DNA of 8,847 nt, from NCBI GenBank assembly GCA_021152555.1, contig JAGKVE010000094.1:1-8847 (forward strand). The letters run 5' to 3'. Source of the stretch: Bacteroidia bacterium. GTDB taxonomy: Bacteria > Bacteroidota > Bacteroidia > Bacteroidales > Paludibacteraceae. Each line of letters starts with the position of its first letter. The first letter of the stretch is position 1. The translations under genes were made by a program, and so were the position numbers. Below, piece after piece: positions 1 through 5,103 of this stretch. The notes beneath the pieces were generated by a model. It did no database searches and was not told where the DNA came from. It saw only the letters and a program-made list of their open reading frames with translations.

Positions 1-927
1 TATCTCCATATACTTCATCAGCAGATTGGGAAGAAGTGTCGCTTCCTCCGCCGCCTTTTGTGCAAGCAGCTCCTTCCGTTTTTCTCCCAGCTCGGTAATC
101 CAGCCTTTGAGGTTTTGGATAAGCTGCCGGATGGACTTCATCAGGCGGTTGGCGGCTCTGATTTCCCGGTTCAGGTTGCCGATATTCGTCTGGATACCTC
201 GCTTTTCCATCTGCCGGACAGCAGTCCCCTCATGGACAGTGGGGACTATATCAAGCCCCTGTCTGGCATAGGAACGCAAGTCCACACGCTCCGGGCGGTC
301 ATTGGCGTCCAGATAGCGGTTCTGGATAACCTCCCATTCATGCCGCCAGATTTCACAATACTTCTGGTCGTTCCAGTCCACCGTATCCTCCTTGTGGCTT
401 TTCCACCTGCCGGACGGCAGCTTTATCCGTTCCCCATTCTCGTCAAGGTCATAAACCTTGCGGCTCTTGGGAAGCCATTTTCCATGTTCATCCATTGCCC
501 GCATGGTCAGCAGGACATGGGCGTGGGGATTGTGTCCCGGCGGATGGGGGTCATGGATGGCAAAATCAGCAATCATGCCTTTGGAAACAAACTGCTGTTC
601 ACAAAACTCCCGTACAAGGACAGCGTACTGGTCGGGCGGTATCTCTCTGGGAATGGTAAGCACCCACCGCCTTGCAAGCTGGGAGTTCCATTGCTTTTCC
701 ACCGCTTCGGCGGCATTCCATAAAGTATTGCGGTCTGCATATTCCTGTGGAGCATTTGCCGGGAGCAGGATTTCATTGTGGACGATACCACGCTTTTCCG
801 GGTAGTGCTTTACTTGCTGGTCGTATTCACAGAACAGCTTTTCGCCGCTTTGGTAAGCAGCGGCGGCAACCGCAGACTGCCGCTGGCTGCGCTGAACAAT
901 CGTGATTTCGTTGTGTGGACAAGGCAT
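1..927 (-). CDS. mobA: MobA/MobL (MOBQ) relaxase, C-terminus beyond window
   Basis: Nicks one strand at oriT and pilots it during conjugative mobilization. The frame is open without a stop from the ATG at 925-927 to the left edge: 309 codons, so only the N-terminal relaxase domain and the start of the C-terminal part are visible. Motifs: AYQSGEKL at residues 24-31, the family's N-terminal motif with its candidate catalytic tyrosine (Y25), and the metal-binding histidine cluster HNPHAH at 132-137, preceded by HDPHPPGH. A helical, Lys/Glu-rich stretch follows from about residue 245. The start is fixed by AGGAGGG at 935-941, 7 nt upstream. In related elements oriT lies just upstream of this gene; here about 2.9 kb carrying lsa separates them. 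A terminator at 991-1025 would shield it from upstream transcription. The family call is firm; whether the full protein is intact cannot be seen. Confidence 0.93.
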   Translation of the reverse strand, partial: MPCPHNEITIVQRSQRQSAVAAAAYQSGEKLFCEYDQQVKHYPEKRGIVHNEILLPANAPQEYADRNTLWNAAEAVEKQWNSQLARRWVLTIPREIPPDQYAVLVREFCEQQFVSKGMIADFAIHDPHPPGHNPHAHVLLTMRAMDEHGKWLPKSRKVYDLDENGERIKLPSGRWKSHKEDTVDWNDQKYCEIWRHEWEVIQNRYLDANDRPERVDLRSYARQGLDIVPTVHEGTAVRQMEKRGIQTNIGNLNREIRAANRLMKSIRQLIQNLKGWITELGEKRKELLAQKAAEEATLLPNLLMKYMEI

Positions 928-990
928 TTCGTGTCCCTCCTTTCGCTAATTGGTGGATGGGGTGGCGTTTTACCACCTCATTTTGGGCAG

Positions 991-1025
991 AAAAAAAGCA
1001 GGAGACCTTTTTCAGATTTCCTGCT
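991..1025 (-). terminator. Rho-independent terminator between cargo and mobA
   Basis: On the minus strand the arms TCCTGCT/AGCAGGA (1019-1025 with 997-1003) form a 7-bp stem with a 15-nt loop, followed at once by a run of seven T (997-991). It would end minus-strand transcripts from lsa and the kinase remnant before mobA, or act as a gate on mobA. A smaller inverted repeat, GGTGG/CCACC, lies between it and the mobA ribosome binding site (961-977). Confidence 0.7.
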
Positions 1026-1068
1026 CGGTGTGCCACTGTGTGAGCGGCGGGTATTTAGTTGTAAAAGT

Positions 1069-1087
1069 TCGGGACAAGTTGACCCGA
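1069..1087. repeat. Imperfect 19-bp palindrome at cargo border
   Basis: TCGGGaCAAgTTGaCCCGA reads nearly the same on both strands: 8 of 9 symmetric positions pair around the central G, with one A/A mismatch. It lies where the AT-rich cargo gives way to the GC-richer mob region, 37 nt beyond the kinase stop codon. It could be a protein binding site, a recombination scar or chance. No second copy was seen at the other cargo border. Confidence 0.4.
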
Positions 1088-1123
1088 TGTAAAGCTAACA
1101 AACTGGAATTGCACCAAAACAAT

Positions 1124-1552
1124 CTAAGACAACAACGCTGCCCTACTTGCGATTTTTTCTTGTACTGCGGAAACAGTTTCTTGAATGGAATAAGTGGTCG
1201 TATCTATAACATTCGATTCATATATTCCCAGATTGCAAAATTGCTCCCACATGGTTTCTACCAATTCGATATTTGTCTTTCGGTCTAACTTTGAGCGTTC
1301 AACAGCTCGCTTCAAGGTTTCTTCCTTACTTGCCCTTAAAATAATATAATGCACCTCATAATGTTCCCGAACAAGACTTTGCCACGGCTTTAAAAACCAC
1401 GGTCCGATAATACCGTCAACAATTACATCATATCCACCACGAGCATATCGCTTCGCAGCTTCTAAAAACGCTTCAATGACAATCAAATTTTGCTCATTTG
1501 ATTCTGGCAAATGCGGTTTGAGTCTCTGTAAAGCTGGAATTAACCCATACAA
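1124..1552 (-). pseudogene. P-loop kinase-like protein, N-terminally truncated
   Basis: The 142-codon frame resembles the C-terminal three quarters of small AAA/shikimate-kinase-like nucleotide kinases, the group that includes chloramphenicol phosphotransferase-like and zeta-like proteins. Family-like features are YARGGYDVIVDGIIGPWF at about residues 36-53 and an Arg/Lys-rich lid, RASKEETLKRAVERSK, at about 74-89. The N-terminal GxxxxGK[ST] P-loop is absent and is not found in any frame of the 130 bp upstream. The only possible start is TTG at 1552, with no good ribosome binding site, directly preceded in frame by TAA (1553-1555). Without the P-loop it should not bind ATP in the usual way, so it is most likely a remnant joined to the lsa cassette. 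The substrate of intact relatives cannot be told from this. Confidence 0.6.
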
Positions 1553-1639
1553 TTATTTTAATTTAGAGGTTCTTACGCAATTATCCGTATTTTGTAATTT
1601 TTCAATACTGGAATGCCAGTGTAAATCAGCATTCTCCAT
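1553..1639 (-). other. 28-codon ORF fragment ahead of the kinase remnant
   Basis: An ATG at 1637-1639 opens a 28-codon frame (starting MENADLHWHSSIEK) that ends in TAA immediately before, and in the same frame as, the kinase remnant. It has no visible ribosome binding site. Its composition looks protein-like, and it may be the tail of another gene fused to the kinase by a past deletion. I do not recognise it. It fills most of the 128-bp gap after lsa. Confidence 0.25.
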
Positions 1640-1680
1640 TTTTATTAAAGCGAAAAACGTAAAATTGCGGAAGAACCAAT

Positions 1681-3141
1681 TTAGATATTCACAATTTTAC
1701 TTGCCACAGTATCTCGAAAAACACTGTCATGTTCTACCAGGAGCATGGTCGGGGCAAACTCCGTTATGAGTTGTTCAATCTGCATACGTGAGTACACATC
1801 AATAAAGTTGAGCGGTTCATCCCATACATACAAGTGTGCCTTTTCACAAAGGCTTTTCGCAATTAGGACTTTCTTCTTTTGCCCGCCAGAAAAGTCTTTA
1901 ATATCCTTTTCAAACTGTACACGCTCAAAGTCCATTTTCCTAAGAATTGCCTTGAACAAACTTTCATCAAGGTTGTTTTCTTCTGCAAACTCGGAAAGGG
2001 TTCCACATAAATACGATGTATCCTGTGGCACATAAGAAATTACAAGCCCAGAGCCAAGTGTTACTGTACCCGTATAATCTATGGACTGCCCGACTACCAA
2101 CTTTAACAGGCTACTTTTGCCACTGCCGTTCTTTCCATCAAGCACAATGCGTTCTCCCTGTCTTATTTCAAACGAAACGGGTTCACAAACTGAAATGCCA
2201 TCATAATAAACTACTACATTCGATAATGATGCAAGCAAATCTGTATGGTAATTAAGCGGTTGTATCTTGAGGGCTTCTGCGGTTTCCATATTTTTCAGCA
2301 ATGCTGATTTTTGTTCGATTGTCTGTTGTTGTCTCGCTTCTATAGATTTTGAACGCTTCATCATTTTGGCGGCTTTATGACCGACATAACCTTTATCTGC
2401 TGCCCCAATTTTGGAAGCTTCTACACGTTCAGACCATACTGCAGCGCGTTTTGCCGACTGCTGTAATCGTCTGATGTCCTTTTGCAAACGTTCGTTCTGA
2501 GCCAGTTCAAATTCTTGCTGTCGCTCAAAATTTGACATCCATGATGAAAAGTTTCCTCTTTGCACTTCGATATTCGCTCGGTTAATCGATAGAATATAGT
2601 CAACACAATCGTCAAGAAAGCGACGATCGTGAGAAACTAAGATGAATCCCTTTTTCTTTTTCAGATATGTCGCCACACTTTTTCTCGCTTTGGCATCCAA
2701 ATGGTTGGTAGGTTCATCAATCAGTAGGAAATGCCCTTCATTAAGAAAAAGAGCGGCAATCAAAACCTTTGTCTGCTCTCCGTTGGAAAGTGTTTCAAAA
2801 GGTCGCCAAAGCACATCGACATCAACATCAAGATAAGAAAGTTCTCGCATAAGTTCCCATTCTTCCGCAAGTGGGCAAATCTCCTGCAATATATCCTCTG
2901 TAATACGATTCTTATCTGAAACGGGATAAGGAAAATAATCAAACTGTACGGATGATAGGATTTTTCCACTATACTCATATTTCCCAAGCAGAAGATTCAG
3001 AAAGGTTGTTTTACCTCGTCCGTTTCTGCCCACAAAACCAAGCTTCCAATCGGTATCAACCTGGAAACTGACATTTTCAAAAACATTATCATAACTTGTC
3101 GGATATGAAAACGTAAGGTTTTCAATTTTAATCATTGACAT
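1681..3141 (-). CDS. lsa: Lsa-type ABC-F ribosomal protection protein
   Basis: Predicted cytosolic antibiotic-resistance ABC-F ATPase that binds the ribosomal E site and displaces lincosamides, streptogramin A and pleuromutilins. It has 486 residues, in keeping with Lsa proteins (about 490-500), two ATPase domains and no membrane segments. Domain 1: Walker A GRNGRGKT (38-45), signature LSNGEQ (118-123), Walker B LLIDEP (139-144) and switch H171. A charged helical interdomain linker spans about 205-300. Domain 2: Walker A GKNGSGKS (336-343), signature FSGGQ (417-421), Walker B VWDEP (439-443) and H471. Both catalytic glutamates (E143, E442) are present. The start is the ATG at 3141 because AGGAGG (3151-3156) lies 9 nt upstream; the ATG at 3162 would put that site inside the gene. 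By remembered sequence it is closest to Lsa(B)/Lsa(E) but not identical, so the subtype is left open. A long attenuator-like leader precedes it. Confidence 0.93.
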   Translation of the reverse strand: MSMIKIENLTFSYPTSYDNVFENVSFQVDTDWKLGFVGRNGRGKTTFLNLLLGKYEYSGKILSSVQFDYFPYPVSDKNRITEDILQEICPLAEEWELMRELSYLDVDVDVLWRPFETLSNGEQTKVLIAALFLNEGHFLLIDEPTNHLDAKARKSVATYLKKKKGFILVSHDRRFLDDCVDYILSINRANIEVQRGNFSSWMSNFERQQEFELAQNERLQKDIRRLQQSAKRAAVWSERVEASKIGAADKGYVGHKAAKMMKRSKSIEARQQQTIEQKSALLKNMETAEALKIQPLNYHTDLLASLSNVVVYYDGISVCEPVSFEIRQGERIVLDGKNGSGKSSLLKLVVGQSIDYTGTVTLGSGLVISYVPQDTSYLCGTLSEFAEENNLDESLFKAILRKMDFERVQFEKDIKDFSGGQKKKVLIAKSLCEKAHLYVWDEPLNFIDVYSRMQIEQLITEFAPTMLLVEHDSVFRDTVASKIVNI

Positions 3142-3177
3142 AAATATTATCCTCCTTTGCATGTCATACGATACAAA

Positions 3178-3228
3178 GTCGGTTCGGTGAATGTTTACTA
3201 CGTATAGATTTCACCAAAAGGAACCGAC
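3178..3228 (-). promoter_or_regulatory. Leader hairpin overlapping second leader ORF of lsa
   Basis: On the minus strand GTCGGTTC plus GGTGAA (3228-3221 and 3215-3210, with a 5-nt bulge) pairs with TTCACCGAACCGAC (3191-3178), giving 14 bp. The 5' arm lies inside the last third of the 25-codon leader ORF, so a ribosome on that ORF would melt the stem. It ends about 21 nt before the lsa ribosome binding site. Only a weak TTTGTAT follows, so it may be a pausing or weak termination stem, or control translation, rather than a strong terminator. Confidence 0.6.
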
Positions 3229-3275
3229 ACTATACGGAGTGAATCATGTGTAACTATCTGTTCTGCACTATTCAT
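3198..3275 (-). CDS. Leader peptide 2 of lsa (25 aa)
   Basis: ATG at 3273-3275 is preceded by GGAGGT (3281-3286) with 5-nt spacing. The frame runs 25 codons, starting MNSAEQIVTHDSL and ending GEIYT, to TAG at 3198-3200. It lies wholly between the lsa promoter and lsa, and its 3' third forms one arm of the hairpin at 3178-3228. The position and overlap are typical of ribosome-sensing leader peptides of resistance genes. It could also be the leftover start of a gene that lsa replaced. Translation is inferred from the ribosome binding site alone. Confidence 0.55.
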   Translation of the reverse strand: MNSAEQIVTHDSLRIVSVPFGEIYT

Positions 3276-3304
3276 AAAGCACCTCCAAAACAAAATAAGA
3301 GCCA

Positions 3305-3472
3305 CAAGAAAGTTTATCCTTGCAGCTCGTCATAGCATAAAATAACACCACTAAGCAAAAGTGGCAACAGCACTATATTGAGTAAGATAGACATATAACT
3401 TTCTTGCAATAGACACAATAATGCCAAAGTATAGCACTACCGCATATTTTGATTTTATTTGCAAGAAAAGTT
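3305..3472 (-). promoter_or_regulatory. Attenuator with three mutually exclusive segments
   Basis: In transcript order: segment A (3472-3459, inside leader ORF 1), segment B (3409-3397) and segment C (3314-3305). B can pair with A over 13 bp with one bulged base, or with C over 10 bp (CAAGAAAGTT/AACTTTCTTG). The B:C stem is followed by TGGCTCTTATTTTGTTTT, a U-rich tract, so it is terminator-like. A further small terminator-like stem, CCACT/AGTGG followed by TGTTATTTT, lies at about 3344-3363. This is the layout of leader-peptide-controlled attenuation. Which pairing allows lsa transcription cannot be decided from the sequence: with a ribosome sitting on A, simple logic would favour the terminator. 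Confidence 0.55.
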
Positions 3473-3478
3473 AATCAT
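3455..3478 (-). CDS. Leader peptide 1 of lsa (MINFSCK)
   Basis: A 7-codon ORF from ATG (3476-3478) to TAA (3455-3457), preceded by GAGGTGGG just upstream and about 22 nt after the expected transcription start. Its codons contain segment A of the attenuator. Its very short length, good ribosome binding site and overlap with a pairing arm argue for a regulatory role rather than a functional product. Confidence 0.55.
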   Translation of the reverse strand: MINFSCK

Positions 3479-3506
3479 CTTCCCACCTCTTTCTAAATTT
3501 CAAAAT

Positions 3507-3535
3507 ATTATACCATAAATCGCAGGCAAATACAA
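3507..3535 (-). promoter_or_regulatory. Promoter of the lsa leader transcript
   Basis: On the minus strand: -35 TTGTAT (3530-3535), 17-nt spacer, -10 TATAAT (3507-3512) extended by TGG. Transcription should start near 3500, leaving a leader of about 360 nt before lsa. This is one of the two best sigma-A-like promoters in the window. Confidence 0.75.
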
Positions 3536-3645
3536 GTGGTTATAAAAATTTAACAAATCGCTTATAATACAATCATATAACTTTACGCATTCCTTACTGA
3601 CCGTAAAATTCCGATTTATTGCTGACTTTATTATACTTTATTGCC

Positions 3646-3838
3646 TATCGAAAAGATAGCATATTTTATGAAACTTGTCGGCTGGGAACAGCTTGCAACG
3701 CAAGGTGTCCCCAGATGACAAGTCCACAAAAGGGTAGCTGGCGGTAGCCAGCGCAGGGGAAGCGTAGCGTCCCCTGTATGATTTGGAGCAGACCATGACT
3801 GCGAAAAATCACAGCCCTCCGGCAAGGAGCCTTCGGAG
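3646..3838. repeat. Hairpin array between lsa leader and oriT
   Basis: Together with the lsa leader (3142-3535) this fills the long stretch without protein genes. Near 3646-3660 an AT-rich repeat CTATC/GATAG may mark the cargo edge. Then come five closely spaced stems. (1) 3673-3723: ACTTGTC/GACAAGT, CTGGG/CCCAG and CTTGC/GCAAG stacked with small internal loops. (2) 3737-3752: GCTGGC-GGTA-GCCAGC. (3) 3754-3776: CAGGGGA/TCCCCTG. (4) 3779-3811: TGATTT/AAATCA enclosing GCAG/CTGC. (5) 3817-3838: CTCCG/CGGAG enclosing AAGG/CCTT. The stretch is much more GC-rich than the leader beside it. It may be oriT accessory structure for relaxosome proteins, a single-stranded origin, or a structured RNA. A 64-codon minus-strand frame across it has a TTG start and is not credible. 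Confidence 0.6.
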
Positions 3839-3845
3839 AACGCAA

Positions 3846-3894
3846 TGCACCAACCTTTGGGTGGTGTATAATTGCGCCCTTAGTAAACTAAGGG
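3846..3894 (+). other. oriT: MOBQ-type origin of transfer (oriT)
   Basis: An inverted repeat (TGCACCAACC at 3846-3855, TTT loop, GGGTGGTGTA at 3859-3868; one mismatch and one G.T pair) is followed after 2 nt by TAATTGCGCCCT. This fits the MOBQ nic core TAANTGCG/CCCT known from RSF1010 and from Gram-positive plasmids such as pGO1. The predicted nick lies between 3876 and 3877 on the plus strand, 8 nt past the repeat, the usual geometry. The 5' CCCT end then forms a perfect 8-bp palindrome, CCCTTAGT-AA-ACTAAGGG (3877-3894), overlapping the DUF3847 stop codon. By this polarity DUF3847, repA and the regulator would enter the recipient first, and mobA last. Confidence 0.75.
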
Positions 3895-4184
3895 GTTTCC
3901 GGCTTCTCACGTTCCAGCAGTTTCTTCAATAGTTCCTGCGTGTCCTGCCTGTGAAAAATGAGTGTCAACAACAGCATGACATCATCATCTGTCAGGCGTT
4001 CCGGCTCTTGCAGAAAACTTTCCAGCATACCGCCACGAGTACAGAGCCGGTGTGTCCGTTCTTTTCGGGTAAGCTGCTTTAGCTGGTGCTGCAATGCCTT
4101 TTCATCATTGATGGCTTTCCGCAGTTTCTTTTCACTCTTTTCCAACTCTCGGTTGAGCTTTTCCAGCTTTGAGGTATCAGGCAA
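3888..4184 (-). CDS. DUF3847 family protein, probable mobilization accessory
   Basis: 98 residues. An N-terminal Lys/Glu-rich coiled coil (about 4-42) is followed by RTHRLCTRGGMLE (43-55), the hallmark I associate with DUF3847, and a helical C-terminus. Proteins of this type sit next to MobA/MobL relaxases and resemble small MobC/TraD-like oriT-binding helpers; that role is inferred. Start is TTG at 4182-4184, with AAGGAGG at 4194-4200 nine nt upstream; it overlaps the end of the RepA_N-like gene by 8 bp, so translation is probably coupled. Its stop lies within the palindrome just after nic, placing it directly beside oriT. Confidence 0.8.
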   Translation of the reverse strand: MPDTSKLEKLNRELEKSEKKLRKAINDEKALQHQLKQLTRKERTHRLCTRGGMLESFLQEPERLTDDDVMLLLTLIFHRQDTQELLKKLLEREKPETP

Positions 4185-4518
4185 GGGCAGCGTCCTCCTT
4201 TCCCGGTATCAGCACATAAATCCTGTTTGGTTCTCCAACGCCCTGACGCACTCGCATGATCAGTCCGGCGGTTTCCAGTTCATTCAGAGAACGCTTGACC
4301 GTCATGGGGCTGCGGGACAGGACTGCGGCAATGGCTGTGACAGGGAAGCAGATAAACAGGATTCCGTTCTCGTCCTCCTGTCCGTTGGATAGCATAGCGT
4401 CCAACATCCGGCAGTACATGACCTTTGCGGTGCTGCTGACTGGAAATCCTGTCAACGCTCTGGGAAAGGGCATACAGGGCGGCAACGGTGTGCCTATCGT
4501 CATAAATTCAAAATTCAT
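4177..4518 (-). CDS. RepA_N-like replication initiator domain protein
   Basis: 113 residues. Residues about 15-104 follow the RepA_N N-terminal domain pattern: PRALTGFPVSSTAKVMYCRMLDAM, then a winged-helix core (about 58-90) with SPMTVKRSLNELETAGLI, ending in the conserved RQGVGEPNRIYVLIP. Full RepA_N plasmid initiators are several hundred residues long, so this is a stand-alone DNA-binding domain. It may start replication of the excised circle or act only as a regulator. AGGAGG lies 10 nt upstream, and the ATG overlaps the stop of the 62-aa gene as ATGA (4515-4518), so translation is coupled. Repeats in the control region at 4798-4853 are candidate binding sites. Confidence 0.8.
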   Translation of the reverse strand: MNFEFMTIGTPLPPCMPFPRALTGFPVSSTAKVMYCRMLDAMLSNGQEDENGILFICFPVTAIAAVLSRSPMTVKRSLNELETAGLIMRVRQGVGEPNRIYVLIPGKEDAALA

Positions 4519-4703
4519 TCGGTGTGTTCCTCCTTTTTCTTTGCTCTTTTGGATAAATAACGGGGGCAGTCAACCACAACCGCCCGGAAGCTCTGCTTGC
4601 ACCCATGCTTGCATTTCCGGCATAATTCGTTGTAAGTGACACGCCCCCGGTCATTGAGGTAAAAAGAAAGCTCATGCTTCCTCTTTTTGCTCATTCTCGG
4701 CAT
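4515..4703 (-). CDS. 62-aa cysteine-rich protein of mobilizable elements
   Basis: First gene of the unit leading to the RepA_N-like and DUF3847 genes. It is a basic small protein with C28-x2-C31-x3-C35 and C46, which could form a small zinc-binding knuckle, between Lys/Arg-rich ends. I recall similar proteins beside RepA-like genes in Firmicute mobile elements, without an established function; nucleic-acid binding is a guess. Start ATG at 4701-4703 has GGGAGG at 4713-4718. Its TGA overlaps the next ATG. Confidence 0.75.
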   Translation of the reverse strand: MPRMSKKRKHELSFYLNDRGRVTYNELCRKCKHGCKQSFRAVVVDCPRYLSKRAKKKEEHTE

Positions 4704-4725
4704 ATTGCGTTTCCTCCCGTTTTAG

Positions 4726-4753
4726 TGTATAGTTTCGGGGCGATTTTCGGCAA
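4726..4753 (-). promoter_or_regulatory. Possible promoter of the 62-aa/repA/DUF3847 unit
   Basis: Minus strand TTGCCG (4748-4753), 16-nt spacer, TATACA (4726-4731). The start would fall near 4719, leaving almost no leader before GGGAGG (4713-4718). Both boxes match only in part. Confidence 0.35.
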
Positions 4754-4797
4754 AATTACGGTCATAGAGCCGTCTAAAATCTCCAGAAGTATCAGCA

Positions 4798-4853
4798 ATA
4801 GGGTAGACTATCCCCCTATCAGATTGTCGTGTTTCGGTATCATTTCGGTATCA
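4798..4853. repeat. Repeats in the repA/XRE control region
   Basis: The 400 bp between the divergent 62-aa gene and the 268-aa regulator (4704-5103) hold no credible gene. Within it are an inverted repeat ATAGGG-n10-CCCTAT (4798-4803/4814-4819) and a perfect tandem repeat of TTTCGGTATCA (4832-4842 and 4843-4853). The core TATCA recurs at 4790, 4817, 4838 and 4849. These could be short iterons for the RepA_N-like protein or operators for the XRE regulator. Confidence 0.5.
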
Positions 4854-5009
4854 GTTCGCCAGTTCTCCCCGGTGTCGTTCCTCCCCTGAATCTCACAGCG
4901 GCGTATTGCTCCCTTTGGTACGCTCGTTTCGGTCAGGGTTCCTCCATATCCCTGCCAAAAGTCATGGCGCTACATCGCCGGGGAAGCATATCCCACACAG
5001 GCTGGTCAT

Positions 5010-5030
5010 TCGATTGGAATAATCCATCGA
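5010..5030. repeat. Inverted repeat upstream of the 268-aa regulator
   Basis: TCGATTGG (5010-5017) and CCATCGA (5024-5030) pair over 7 bp with one bulged T and an AATAAT centre, 74 bp before the start codon. It is a candidate operator; no clear promoter is seen with it. Confidence 0.35.
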
Positions 5031-5103
5031 TGAACTACCTGTATCATAGAACATTTTTGTGCCCTGTGCCGTATGTCCACAAAGTAGGAATTAGCGTGCG
5101 CCC

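Noticed and set aside
58..723. 221-codon plus-strand frame
   Set aside because: It is the reverse-frame shadow of the relaxase, whose minus-strand frame carries the HNPHAH motif and a proper ribosome binding site.
3142..3162. Upstream ATG at 3162 as the start of lsa
   Set aside because: The AGGAGG ribosome binding site would be inside the gene; the ATG at 3141 has ideal spacing and matches the Lsa N-terminus.
1073..3724. Shared GACAAGT/ACTTGTC words at 1073 and in the first hairpin at 3673-3723 as insertion-site repeats
   Set aside because: Only 7-8 bases in common, with no longer similarity around them; chance is likely.
3709..3760. Hammerhead-like ribozyme core near CCAGATGAC
   Set aside because: The required CUGANGA...GAAA core and three-helix arrangement are not present.
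3631..3825. 64-codon minus-strand frame over the hairpin array
   Set aside because: TTG start with no ribosome binding site, composition set by GC-rich inverted repeats, no recognisable domain.
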